Notes under the pieces: generated by a model
The model's input: only the letters and a program-made list of their open reading frames with translations
What the model was told of the DNA's origin: nothing
Databases searched by the model: none
NCBI GenBank assembly: GCA_963792125.1
Contig: CAWBVA010000011.1
Location: 1-64,000, forward strand
Source of the DNA: Methanocella_A sp963792125
Lineage (GTDB): Archaea; Halobacteriota; Methanocellia; Methanocellales; Methanocellaceae
Length of the DNA: 64,000 nucleotides
Direction: 5' to 3'
Made by a program: the position numbers and the translations under genes
Part shown: one piece after another, positions 32,021-41,268 of the stretch
How the letters are laid out: each line of letters begins with the position of its first letter
Position numbering within the stretch: the first letter of the stretch is position 1

Positions 32021-32262
32021 TCAAGCCGCCAAGGTTCTAAGAGAAGACGCCAAGGCGCCACTTAGCACCGAAGGTTTCAAGGCGCCAAGATATTTTTTAA
32101 TTTCAAGACGCCAAGTCAATAAGTTACTGCATATGTGATTAATAACAAAGAAACTTGGCCCCTTCGTCTCTTGAATTTAAAAAAATAAACTTGGCGCCTT
32201 GAAACCTTCGGGTGCTAAAAGTGGCGCCTTGGCGCCTTCATCTTAGACCCTTGGCGGCTTGA
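32021..32262. repeat. Long imperfect palindrome with CGCCAAGG motifs
   Basis: The outer 14 bases TCAAGCCGCCAAGG (32021-32034) match the complement CCTTGGCGGCTTGA (32249-32262). Inner arms also match (CCAAGGCGCC, GGTTTCAAGGCGCC) with small gaps, giving arms of about 90 bases. It fills the spacer between two convergent genes. Confidence 0.85.
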
Positions 32263-32266
32263 TAGC

Positions 32267-33427
32267 TTAGACGTGTATGCGTTTGAGGTATTGTTCGCTG
32301 ACGCCAAGCATGTCCATGGCCAGCGCAATAACTGCATTCGTGAACACGTAGGTATTGATCTCCGAGACGGACGGTCGGGACTGGACGGACTTGGTCGCGA
32401 CGATCTTGCTCATCTCCCGCTCCCAGTACAGGCCGATGTCCTCGAGGGAGACCGGGATGTACATGATGTTCTTCGAGTAGCCCCACGAGTCCATGAGGCC
32501 GGACAGCCGGGAATCGATGTTGATCATGATGGGGAAGACGTCGGCGCCACGGAGCTTTGCCTTGACCACGCCCTCGATGATCTCGCGGGTGTTGCCGCTG
32601 CCGCTCAACGGGATGTAGGCGTCGCCTCGCAGGAAGGCAGGCGCCGTGGGGCCGTCGCGGATGAACACGTTGCGGCCCAGGTGGGTTAGTCGCATCCCGA
32701 AGGCCCGGGCAACGAAGCCGGACCGGCCAACGCCGTCCACGATGTAGTTGCCACGACGGTTGAGCACTTTGTCTATCCAGTCGCTGAGATGGCCTGCATC
32801 GATGTTCTTCAGCAGGCTGGCGTTCATCGCGAAGTGGTCTATCTGGGCATAATACCGCTCGATGTCGGTGCGATCGTGGTGGTATAGTTCCGGTATCAGC
32901 GCGTTGAGCAGGACGATCAGCTTCAGCTCGAACTCGGAGCCCAGTGCGGTCAGGCTCTTCCGGCCGAGCCCGGTCAGCGTCGGGATCACGAACACGTAGC
33001 CGTTGTCGTACTCTTCGACCATTGTGTATGCCTTCGAGCCTACGTTCGCGGTGATCAGCAACACCGGCACTTCCAGCTTGAATGCGTCCTCGAGGTACCG
33101 GATGATGCTCTTAGTCTCGCCAGAGCCTGTGGCCGCAATGATCAGGTTCCGCCGCTCCGGGTCGATATAGCGCCGGATAGGGTCGTCAAGCGTGAGCGGC
33201 ATGATGTTCTCGTAGCGGGACGACTGCTGCAGGAAATCGTAGAGCGCCAGCGCGCTCCGGCCCTCGGCGATGCCGTAGATGAACTTGGTGCACTCCCGGT
33301 TCTCCAGGATGAAGCCGGTGAGGAGGCTGACCAGCTCGCCGATCCGGTCCCGCCCTATCTCGCCCAGCTGCTTGATGAACCGCTGCTGGATATCGACAGC
33401 CTCGTAAAACGTGCCCGTGGCGATCAT
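32267..33427 (-). CDS. Tandem SIS-domain sugar isomerase
   Basis: 386 residues with two SIS domains: one at ~35-190 (AEGRSALALYDFLQQ, IAATGSGETKSII) and one at ~215-380 (DGVGRSGFVARAFGMR, YIPLSGSGNTREIIEG). The second resembles 6-phospho-3-hexuloisomerase of the ribulose-monophosphate route; the first may be regulatory or sugar-binding. Archaea use this enzyme with HPS to make pentose phosphates. Assignment as a PHI-like isomerase is a family inference. Confidence 0.82.
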   Translation of the reverse strand: MIATGTFYEAVDIQQRFIKQLGEIGRDRIGELVSLLTGFILENRECTKFIYGIAEGRSALALYDFLQQSSRYENIMPLTLDDPIRRYIDPERRNLIIAATGSGETKSIIRYLEDAFKLEVPVLLITANVGSKAYTMVEEYDNGYVFVIPTLTGLGRKSLTALGSEFELKLIVLLNALIPELYHHDRTDIERYYAQIDHFAMNASLLKNIDAGHLSDWIDKVLNRRGNYIVDGVGRSGFVARAFGMRLTHLGRNVFIRDGPTAPAFLRGDAYIPLSGSGNTREIIEGVVKAKLRGADVFPIMINIDSRLSGLMDSWGYSKNIMYIPVSLEDIGLYWEREMSKIVATKSVQSRPSVSEINTYVFTNAVIALAMDMLGVSEQYLKRIHV

Positions 33428-33542
33428 CGGTTATGTTTATGTACAAATTAATATAAAAAATGATTGGCACGAAAAGCCACGCGCAGTTGACGTTACGTAT
33501 ATCAGCCGCCAGTGCCATCAATAAGAGCGAGCCAGTGATATC

Positions 33543-34332
33543 ATGAACGCAGAAGCACCCCGGTATTCGGCCATCGTCGGCTGCGGCCCCAGCGGCTGCA
33601 TGGTCACGAGCCTCCTGAAGCAATCTTCGGCAAAGTCCCGGCTGATAGCTGTGGACGAGAGCGAAGAGTCCCTGAACGAGAGCGGGGCGGACGTCAGGAT
33701 AAAGGTCACGGCCGGGAGAAAAAGTGGCCGGGGACATCGGTACATTTGAGATCGTTTTTATAGTATTTGACCCTACAGAGCCCGGTGCGACGGGCTGGGC
33801 CGGTGAGGTCGCATCACGAGCGGCCGCCGATGGTGCATACACGTTCGGCCTGATCATCCGGCCACCGGGCCAGGCATCACCAGACATGGCCGCATTGCGC
33901 AGGCTTTTCGGGGGCATCGGGGTAATCGATGCCGATTACGTGCTGGAAAAGCGCGGTGGAAAGGACCCTGCGATGGCTTTACAGATCGCGTTCAATTTCA
34001 CCGCTCACACGCTGACGTTCCTGGCCGGCGCCATCGATGCGGGAGACCTCAGTGTGACTGCCCTGAAATCGGCTACTAATGGGATGGTCACTAACTTTGC
34101 TGCATCGCATGTGTCCGATCCGATCGCGATATATTCGCTGACCTTTACAAAGCTAAACCGGGCTGCGGTTAAGCCGGGAATCGTTTTCCTCGACGACGCG
34201 ATAGAGGACGTCCCGGCACGGCGCATCTTTCTGGGCATTGGCCGGACGCTGCCCGGGGCCGAGCTAAGCATGATCCGGGCGAAAGGGCTGGAGCCGTTTA
34301 AGATACTGGCAATGCTACTCAATAAGTCGTAA
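33543..34332 (+). CDS. FtsZ/tubulin-like protein, frameshifted
   Basis: Reading starts AIVGCGPSGCMVTSLLKQ, like the FtsZ nucleotide-binding start, then shifts frame. The second part has FEIVFIVFDPTEPGATGWAG at the position of the GGGTGTG loop, which is degenerate here, and FGLIIRPPG like the following strand. A single A inserted in AAAAA near 33719-33723 explains the break; repaired length is 262 residues. The loss of the Gly-rich loop suggests it no longer binds GTP in the usual way. The family call is moderate. Confidence 0.6.
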
Positions 34333-34557
34333 GTGTTCAAAGAAGGTTCCAAGGCTGCGACTGTCACGCTCGAAGAGCTCCAAGACGCCAAGGTTACTTT
34401 TCTAATTTGCAGGCCCAATGGTAAAACGTCGATTCTTCACGTATATATCAGATACTTGCATACTTAACGCCTGAGATATAACAAAAGCCTTGGCGCTCTT
34501 GGAGCCTTTGGCAGCTGAAGGGCGCCTTGGCGTCTTCTCTTAGACCCTTGGCGTCTT
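34333..34557. repeat. Imperfect palindrome with CCAAG motifs
   Basis: AGCTCCAAGACGCCAAGG on the left and GCCTTGGCGCTCTTGGAGCC on the right are imperfect complements, and outer CCAAGG and CCTTGG pairs flank them. It fills the spacer of another convergent gene pair and resembles the one at 32021-32262. Confidence 0.7.
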
Positions 34558-34966
34558 CTAAAACCCGAACTCGTCCAGTATAGCATCCAAATTCAATAAG
34601 AAATCGTTGAGCATGGCCACCGGCACGAAAAATGCACCCATTCTCGAACCCGAGGCTATCGTCTATCCAGGAGACGATCACCGGAATCGACCGCAGGCCG
34701 AACGCCTCGTCATGGGCCAGGCAGCGATTGTAATGCTTGGTGGCCTCCGTCTTTAAAGAAGAAGTCCTGTGCCTCGCCCGACCGTACTTTTTACCGTCGA
34801 TGCAGACGCACAGGTCCTTGCGATATCCGACTACGTCGATCTGGTAGCCCCGACCATTAAACTTGAAGACCTTGCGGAACTTGACCTCGAAGTTGTGCTG
34901 GTCGAGGATGTCGCGCAGCAACTCCTCGAACTCCTGCCATGTGAGATCGTCGAGATCGCTTTCCAT
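34558..34966 (-). CDS. PD-(D/E)XK-like nuclease, frameshifted at its end
   Basis: An Mrr/RecB-like fold: LTWQEFEELLRDILDQH, FNGRGYQIDVVGYRKDLCVC, IDGKKYGRARHR with the catalytic D...D/E-x-K pattern. The frame as sequenced runs past the end into non-family residues. Removing one T from TTTTT near 34629-34633 gives the terminus CIFVPVAMLNDFLLNLDAIL and a stop at 34558-34560, a 135-residue protein. A restriction or DNA-repair role is possible. Confidence 0.7.
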
Positions 34967-34984
34967 TGCGGCTAAGATCGGCCC

Positions 34985-36130
34985 TTATAGGATATCAAGT
35001 TTCTCTACGATGCTCCCGTTCGTGTAACGTTTGTCGTGGAAGATCTCCTTGTCGTTCATCACCTGGCGCTCCAGCGTGCTCATGGCGATGTGGAATGCGC
35101 CGTCGGCGCCCCAGCCTTCGCCCTTCGCGTTGTAGAAGCTGTGGTCCGATTTAAGCCGGACGCGGCAGAGGATGAGAGGCGTGCCGCGGAAGGTCTCCTT
35201 GTGCTGCTTGAAGTAGACGTTCACGTAGCCGCCGACCAGGAACTTCTCGAACTTCTTGATGAAACTGGTGAGCGAGGCGTACACGTATTCCCGGTCATAG
35301 TCCACAAGGTTGCCGTGCGACATCTGCAGCGTGAAGGGAGTCTTGACCTCGTTCCTCTTCAACGCGGCCAGGGCCAGCAGCACGTCCGTCGCGGTCAGGA
35401 TGCCCTTGACCTTTTTGTCCTCGTAGACGACCAGGCCCTGGATGTCACGCTTGATCATCAGCTCGATAGCGTCCCTGATGGTCGAGTCAGGCTCGACCGT
35501 GACGACGCTGTCCGTCATGATGTCTTTGACCTTGATTTCGCGCATGGGCGAGTTCTTGCCGACTATCTTTTCGACATGGTCTGTGCTGTTCGGCGCTATC
35601 AGCTGGAGCAGGTCATGCAACGTCACGATGCCGACCAGCTTTCCCTTGGAGAGTACCGGCACCCTTGAGATGCCTTCCTCCCGCAGTACGTTGATCAGCT
35701 TGCCCACGTGCTCATCTGCATCAAGCGATATGACGCCTTCGCTCATCATGCAGGAGACCGACTTTTCGCCGAACTCCGTCTCTGCGGCGCGCTGCATGAG
35801 ACTCTCGGTCGTGACCACGCCCTTGACCTTAACCTTGTCAAAGACCGGCAGTTGCCTGGTCTGGCTCTCGACCATCAGTCGGGCCGCCTCGTAAATGGTA
35901 GTGTCCGGGGTAATCTTCGGTGTCTTGCGAATCATCCCGTTGATGCCTGTCTTCAGGTTCCGTAAAGAGCCTACGATCGACTTCTCCGTGACCATCCCTG
36001 CGTACTCCTTCCCGTTGAAGGCAAGCACGGCGGGCTTGTGAGACTTCCTCAGCAGCGGCAGGACCTCCTGCAGCGTCGCTTTCGTGTCGATCTTCTCGAA
36101 CCTGTCTGTCGTAATGTCTGAGACGTTCAT
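34985..36130 (-). CDS. Four-CBS protein with HPF-like C-terminal domain
   Basis: 381 residues from ATG 36130 (upstream frame is not coding). Two CBS pairs: VSDITTDRFEKIDTKATL..., MIRKTPKITPDTTIYEAARL, CMMSEGVISLDADEHVGKL, DIMTDSVVTVEPDSTIRDA. These usually bind adenosyl ligands. The last ~110 residues (TSFIKKFEKFLVGGYVNVYF, TLERQVMNDKEIF) form a separate alpha/beta domain resembling the ribosome-binding HPF/S30EA fold. Together these suggest an energy-sensing ribosome-hibernation factor; the similarity was judged by eye. Confidence 0.75.
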   Translation of the reverse strand: MNVSDITTDRFEKIDTKATLQEVLPLLRKSHKPAVLAFNGKEYAGMVTEKSIVGSLRNLKTGINGMIRKTPKITPDTTIYEAARLMVESQTRQLPVFDKVKVKGVVTTESLMQRAAETEFGEKSVSCMMSEGVISLDADEHVGKLINVLREEGISRVPVLSKGKLVGIVTLHDLLQLIAPNSTDHVEKIVGKNSPMREIKVKDIMTDSVVTVEPDSTIRDAIELMIKRDIQGLVVYEDKKVKGILTATDVLLALAALKRNEVKTPFTLQMSHGNLVDYDREYVYASLTSFIKKFEKFLVGGYVNVYFKQHKETFRGTPLILCRVRLKSDHSFYNAKGEGWGADGAFHIAMSTLERQVMNDKEIFHDKRYTNGSIVEKLDIL

Positions 36131-36454
36131 GTTTCTTACCCCTGGAGCCCTAAAGAAGACTCCATGAGATATGTATGTCCCCGAATGGTGATAATCATTT
36201 CGGAATCGGCATATGTCAGAAAGTATTTCTACATTGTGAAAAATAAATATAAGTTTCAGGTGCTCTCTCTTTTTGCGGTTGCTGGTAAAAACGGCAAAAA
36301 GGGGCACTTATTTTCATTAAATCGAGAACCTGCTGGCCAATCTAAAGAGCAGCTACCGGTTGTTGTGAAACTCATGAAAAGCTCCGTGCTGATGGGGTCG
36401 GCAAATGTCTATCTGGGGTTTATCATTTCGGCCGGGCCACGATCAGTGAAAAAA
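36131..36454. other. Spacer upstream of the CBS gene
   Basis: 324 bases, no gene. A TATA-like CTTATATTTA read on the minus strand near 36243-36252 could serve the CBS gene, about 110 bases before its start. Confidence 0.4.
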
Positions 36455-37261
36455 TCAGATCATTTTCGCCTTGACCGACTCTCGTAGCTGTTCCTCGCTC
36501 ATGAAGGCTACGATCCCGTCGAAGGCGGGCTTTCCGTTGATGGTGGCTTCGCAGATCGTGGGGATGCCGGTAGCCCAGTAGTCGACGATCTTGATGGTAA
36601 GGCCATCGATACCTTCCAGGGCTTTTCGGATTTTGGCCGCGAACAGGTATGGCATATGGCACTGGCGGTAGATGCCGACGAGCAGCACGTTCTTGCCTGC
36701 GTCGCAGAAATTGATCTGTTCAGTCCGTGGCGTTATCTCGTCACCCGTCACCGGATATCGCAGGAGGTAGCGGGTGGTGGCGTGGCCGGTGATCTCGACG
36801 GCGTCCTTGAAACCATAGTCGGCGTAGAAGTCGTATTGCATGATCATCGGATTTTTCAGTGTAAGGACGTCGACGTATCTGCACTTCTCGTTTACCAGGG
36901 GTCTGTCGAACCACTTGTCTGCAAACATGTGGTCCAGGATGGCTTTGCGCAATGGCAGCCCGGCCTCTCGCCGGTACCAGGCGCAGTCAATTACCATCGT
37001 CCGCCTTAGATCTGTCGCGAACCTGCCCAGCGGGTGGGCTTCAGCGGGTATACATTCCACGAAACCAGCCGCCTTGCCATCATCGCCATAGGCGATCACG
37101 CCGACGGCGCCGTACTTCCCGGCCATCTCGACGATCCACTGCCGCCGGGCAGTCCGGCCTTCCTTGAAGTGAGGATTACCGTCCATCCCCGGCATATTAC
37201 CGCAAACGCTCAACAGATCGTCAACATTTTTCTCCGTGATGTCCTCAAATCGGTAGCTCAT
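36455..37261 (-). CDS. GNAT acetyltransferase with thioredoxin-like C-terminus
   Basis: 268 residues. The first ~165 form a GNAT fold (GKYGAVGVIAYGDDGKAAGF, then MVIDCAWYRREAGLPLRKAI, GYGFKD-type end: FYADYGFKDAVEITG). After NFCDAGKNVLLVGIYRQCHM the last ~85 residues look thioredoxin-like (IRKALEGIDGLTIKIVDYWA, PTICEATINGKPAFDG). Cys residues in that part are few. Similar fused GNATs occur in methanogens; substrate unknown. Confidence 0.75.
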   Translation of the reverse strand: MSYRFEDITEKNVDDLLSVCGNMPGMDGNPHFKEGRTARRQWIVEMAGKYGAVGVIAYGDDGKAAGFVECIPAEAHPLGRFATDLRRTMVIDCAWYRREAGLPLRKAILDHMFADKWFDRPLVNEKCRYVDVLTLKNPMIMQYDFYADYGFKDAVEITGHATTRYLLRYPVTGDEITPRTEQINFCDAGKNVLLVGIYRQCHMPYLFAAKIRKALEGIDGLTIKIVDYWATGIPTICEATINGKPAFDGIVAFMSEEQLRESVKAKMI

Positions 37262-37645
37262 GTCATCATTTCCCTGTTATCTGTTAGCATAATGTGGTCG
37301 GTTTAACGGTAGGTAGTGAAGTATAAAAATTTATGGATTACCGGGCATGTATATACTGCCTGGATAAAAACGAGAGGGCTTCTGCAATTGCATAAACAAA
37401 GGGCGATGAAGGTCTTCTGCCTATCTTCCTGCCGGCAGGGGGCCGGAAATATTTGGGGCGTCCGGGCAAGGCTCCCTGCTGTTGGCCCTCGCCAGGTGCC
37501 GAAAGCTCCTTAAAGCTCGAATATGGGTATGTATGTACACATTTATCAAATTGGCTGCCAGATCTCTGTATAATGTAGGCCCTTTATATGGATACTCACT
37601 ATTATTTCCTAGGACGAAGCTTAGTTATCACATGAAGGAGACATG
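37262..37645. other. Spacer carrying dispersed repeat copy A
   Basis: 384 bases with no supported gene. Copy A of the ~40-bp dispersed repeat is at 37471-37509. A TATA-like TATATACTG sits near 37351. Confidence 0.5.
37471..37509 (+). repeat. Dispersed ~40-bp repeat, copy A
   Basis: CCCTGCTGTTGGCCCTCGCC followed by AGGTGCCGAAAGCTCC. Same orientation as the copies at 43128 and 43907, with substitutions and one indel. All three are in spacers. Confidence 0.7.
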
Positions 37646-39123
37646 ATGACGAAAACCGACGACAGACAACACCGCTCCATTCTGCAGGCAATTGCCCATC
37701 GGGCGATGCTGGAAAGAGGGCTGGCTCCGGATTTCCCGAACACAGGCACTTGCCGAGCTGGCTAGAATACACGGGCCGGCAACACAAACTGAAGCATCGA
37801 CGCGCGATCTCAGGGACCTTCTCTGGTGCTCCATCGACAACGATGATTCGCTCGATCTGGATCAGCTTACCGTTGCTGAAGCCATGCCCGCAGGAGCCGT
37901 GAAGATCCGTGTCGCCATCGCCGATGTGGACGCTGTCGTCAGGAAGGGGTCAGCAATTGACGATCATGCGCAACAGAACACCACTTCGGTCTACACCGTG
38001 GCCGAGATCTTTCCGATGCTGCCCGAGAAACTCTCCAACGATCTCACTTCGCTTAACTATGAATCAGACCGCCTGGCCGTCGTCATCGAAATGGTTTTCG
38101 CCGCGGACGGATCGCTTCAGGGTTCGGACATCTACAGGGCGACGGTACGTAATCATGCCAAGCTTACTTACAACAGCGTAGCAGCCTGGCTGGAGGGGAC
38201 CGGGCCGATGCCACAGGGGATCGAGGGCTGTCGCCGGCCTCGCCGAGAACCTCCGGCTCCAGGACCGCGTGGCTCAAACCTTAAAGACCAACCGGTACGC
38301 TCATGGTGCGCTCGAGCTGGAAACGATCGAAGTGCGCCCGGTATTTGCCGGCGAGGAGCTCAAGGGGCTGGAAAAAGACCAGCCGAACCGGGCCAAAGAT
38401 CTGATCGCGGAATTCATGATCGCTTCCAACGGCGTGGTGGCACGATATCTCGTGTCCAGAAAGTTTCCGTCGCTGCAGCGCGTGGTCCGCAGGCCCAAAC
38501 GCTGGGGCCGGATCGTCGCGATTGCGGCCGAGAGGGGCACAATGTTGCCCGAGGCGCCAGACTCAAAAGCCCTGGAGCGATTCCTGGCAGCTGCTAAAGC
38601 CGCTGATCCGGTTGGTTTTCCCGATCTTTCTCTCAGCGTCATCAAGCTGTTGGGCTCAGGCGAATACGTAGTCCAGCTTCCGGGAGACAGCGCTATCGGG
38701 CACTTCGGTCTTGCGGTCAAGGACTATAATCATTCCACAGCCCCGAACCGCCGGTATCCCGATTTGATCACGCAGCGGTTGCTGAAAGCGGCCCTTGCGG
38801 GAAGTTCTTCGCCTTACGCAGACGATGAGCTGGAGTCGCTCGCGGAGCATTGTACCGAACAGGAGGACGACGCCAAGAAAGTCGAGCGACAGGTGGGAAA
38901 ATCCGCGGCCGCATTGATGCTTGAATCAAGGATCGGGGAGCGTTTCGATGCCATCGTCACCGGCGTCACTGATCACGGGACGTGGGTCCGCATTTTCAAT
39001 CCGCCCGTCGAAGGAAAGCTGGAGCGCGGTTTCGAAGGCGTGGACGTCGGCCAGAGGCTCCGCGTGCAGTTGATCGGCACGGATGTGGGGCGCGGGTATA
39101 TCGACTTTAAGAGGGTGGGGTAA
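37646..39123 (+). CDS. RNB-domain exoribonuclease (RNase II/R type), frameshifted twice
   Basis: An RNB catalytic domain: CSIDNDDSLDLDQL (Asp cluster), VAIADVDAVVRKGSAID, FPMLPEKLSNDLTSL, then after a break AVKDYNHSTAPNRRYPDLIT, and a C-terminal S1-like domain (FDAIVTGVTDHGTWVRI). Two extra bases are needed to explain the frames: one near 37736-37741 (DFP then TQALAELARIH) and one G in GGG near 38227. Repaired length is 491 residues. ATG 37646 has GGAG 6 bases upstream. Degrades RNA 3' to 5'. Same-frame motifs survive on both sides of each break. Confidence 0.8.
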
Positions 39124-39268
39124 GGAAAAACAACATTGGCAAATCGTAAAATGCAGACTATACGACCGGGGTGCGTCCGGGATGACCGACTCCGCTTTCG
39201 TACTAGCAACCTGAGGCGTTTACATGTCCGGCTCATCCTGGCCTCCATCCATGGAAGATTTTTGTGCT

Positions 39269-39757
39269 ATGAGTGCTTATCTTCGTCCGATGGACGTAGC
39301 CGAGCTGTTGGAATCACTCCGGCGCGAAGCAAAAGAAATTGCCAGATCCCGCCCTGACGCTCTCGAACTTAAAAATGAAGTACTTGCAGGTACGGCCAAT
39401 GGCCCCGCTCAATCCATAGCTCTCTATAACAACGCCGTTTTCAAGGAGCTGCTGGCCGGAGGGGACATCGGCCCCGGCATCCCGGTCGACGAGTCCCGGC
39501 TGGCCGATTTCCGGGCAAGGATCGACCGGTACATGGATGACTACGGGCCCGGCGATCAGGACTTTAAGGCCTACGTGAGGACCGTTTCCACCTACCTGGC
39601 ATTCATTGTCCGCCGACCGTTACACCCTCCCGGCATGATGATCTCCGGTGGCAGGGCAATCGAAATCCGCGACGGTCAATGGCGCTGTCCCGCGAAGAAA
39701 GCGCAGGTGCGGGAACCCGGGTCCTTGTGTAAATATTGCGTCTGCCTGGGTGATTGA
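39269..39757 (+). CDS. DUF2115 (UPF0305) methanogen protein
   Basis: About 162 residues; start uncertain (ATG 39269 or 39290). Conserved features: AELLESLRREAKEIARSRPD, FRARIDRYMDDYGPGDQDF, VRRPLHPPGMMI, and the C-terminal Cys cluster SLCKYCVC, probably a metal or redox site. The family is almost confined to methanogens; function unknown. It stands alone between the RNB gene and a histidine kinase on the other strand. Confidence 0.8.
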   Translation: MSAYLRPMDVAELLESLRREAKEIARSRPDALELKNEVLAGTANGPAQSIALYNNAVFKELLAGGDIGPGIPVDESRLADFRARIDRYMDDYGPGDQDFKAYVRTVSTYLAFIVRRPLHPPGMMISGGRAIEIRDGQWRCPAKKAQVREPGSLCKYCVCLGD

Positions 39758-39836
39758 GGCCTGTCCGTCACAATGCCAGCAGGCCGGCGGCCAGGAGGTC
39801 GACATCCGAGTCTCGGTGCGCCGGGTAAGACCTTGT

Positions 39837-40958
39837 TCACGGGGGTTTTGCGGGCAGTATGACCACGAATCTGGCGCCCTTCGTGTGGTCGCCAGGCACC
39901 CGGTCTTCTACCCGGACCTTTCCATGGAATCTGTCGACAAGCGCTTTAACCAGGCACAATCCGAGGCCTTTGCCTTTAGTCTTCGTACCCTCGCAAACGG
40001 GCTGGCTGAATAATTCTTTTTTCTGCTTATCAGGTATGCCTGGCCCGTTATCCTCCACTGTGACCGCATAATACCTTACTCCGTCACTCGTGACCTCATT
40101 AATACTAATGTAAACATCCAGCGGGCCGTTCGAGTGTTTCAGGGCGTTCCCGATCAGGTTAATAAAAACCTCTTTGAGCAGGTAGTTAGCTTCTACCCAA
40201 CAATCTTTAGCCGGGCTAAAATGGATATTTATAGCCCTGTCCTGCACGCCGGAGAAACCGTTTACGACGCCGGCCACGACGTCACCCAGGTCAATCTTTT
40301 CCATGGGCAGCCTGGCCGATTTTAGATTTTTCAGATTCGTTACTGTATTGATAAGCTCCGCAGAACTATGTAACGCGTTTAACGGTTTCTCTATTAATCC
40401 ACTGTCCGCCTTTGTCAGGGTTTCGCCGGTGTCAAGCTTATTCATGACTATATCCAGGTATCCGATGGATATCTGGTCCATGTTCCTGATGTCATGGCTC
40501 AACAAGTCCAGGTACATGTCTGCTCTTGTCTTTGCTTCGCGCAGCTCGTCCTCGATTTTCTTTTGCCCTGTCCTGTCCGAACATAATTGGACCGTGCCGA
40601 TATAGCGCCCCTTTTCATCCTGCATGTGTGTAGTGGCTACATTGAGGGGTATGAATCTTCCACTTTTACTGCGAATGCTGAACGCGTAAGTGTCTCTCTC
40701 GCCCTTGCGGCTGCGGACGATCGATTCTTCCATAATGGCACGGTTCTTCTCATCCGTAAAATCGAATATTTTTTTGCCAATAATCTCATCCCGGGGATAG
40801 CCCAGGATGTCAACGAGTTTCTTATTCACAAAAGTAACCTGGTCATTTATGTCCGCTATCCAGATGCCTTCTTCCGCAGCATCCACAATAACACGATAAA
40901 TATCCGTTGTACCAAAGAGCTTCTCTTCAGTAGTCCTGACCAACGACAACACACTCAA
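39837..40958 (-). CDS. PAS histidine kinase
   Basis: 373 residues. One PAS domain at ~15-130 (VDAAEEGIWIADINDQVTFV), a short helical link, the phosphorylated-His box LLSHDIRNMDQISIGYLDI, and a HATPase domain (NLIGNALKHS, VEDNGPGIPDKQ, GKGLGLCLVKALVDRF, DHTKGARFVVILP). No membrane helix, so a cytoplasmic sensor. The start is TTG 40958 or GTG 40952. No response regulator with a receiver domain is seen in the window. Confidence 0.88.
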   Translation of the reverse strand: MSVLSLVRTTEEKLFGTTDIYRVIVDAAEEGIWIADINDQVTFVNKKLVDILGYPRDEIIGKKIFDFTDEKNRAIMEESIVRSRKGERDTYAFSIRSKSGRFIPLNVATTHMQDEKGRYIGTVQLCSDRTGQKKIEDELREAKTRADMYLDLLSHDIRNMDQISIGYLDIVMNKLDTGETLTKADSGLIEKPLNALHSSAELINTVTNLKNLKSARLPMEKIDLGDVVAGVVNGFSGVQDRAINIHFSPAKDCWVEANYLLKEVFINLIGNALKHSNGPLDVYISINEVTSDGVRYYAVTVEDNGPGIPDKQKKELFSQPVCEGTKTKGKGLGLCLVKALVDRFHGKVRVEDRVPGDHTKGARFVVILPAKPP

Positions 40959-41068
40959 ACTAAAACAGTACTGTCAAATTTAATAATTTATCTACAATAT
41001 AAACACCTGACTTGCATAGATAAGAAAACAGTAGCGCATGCTGGTTTCACAGCATTAATAGATGATTA

Positions 41069-41262
41069 ACCCTTGGCAGCATGACCATGAACCTGACGCC
41101 CTTCGTGTGGTCGCCGGGCAACCGGTCCTAAATACACACCAGGCCAGGGTAACTATCGACGAGCGGTTTGACCGGGTATAGCCCCAGCCCGGGATCTTCG
41201 CCCCGGTGGAGCCTCACAACAGCCGGTTGAAGGCCCGGTCTCTGAAATCGTCAGGGAAGCCT
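41069..41262 (-). pseudogene. Remnant of a histidine kinase ATPase domain
   Basis: Read in two frames: GPGFPDDFRDRAFNRLL, stop, then LGLYPVKPLVDSYPGLVCI, stop, DRLPGDHTKGVRFMVMLP. It aligns with the C-terminus of the kinase at 45678-47750 (GPGIPDDFKGRIFNRLL, LGLYLVKSLVESYGG, DRIAGDHTKGARFVVMLP). Stops and a frame change show decay. It abuts the 3' end of RNase J. Confidence 0.8.
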
Positions 41263-41268
41263 GGCCCC

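Noticed and set aside
32021..32262. CGCCAAGG array considered as a CRISPR
   Set aside because: Repeats are short, unevenly spaced and symmetrical about a centre. No spacers and no cas genes.
34558..34966. Nuclease considered as part of a restriction-modification system
   Set aside because: No methyltransferase or specificity subunit is adjacent. The METTL5-like methylase is 12 kb away in an unrelated operon.
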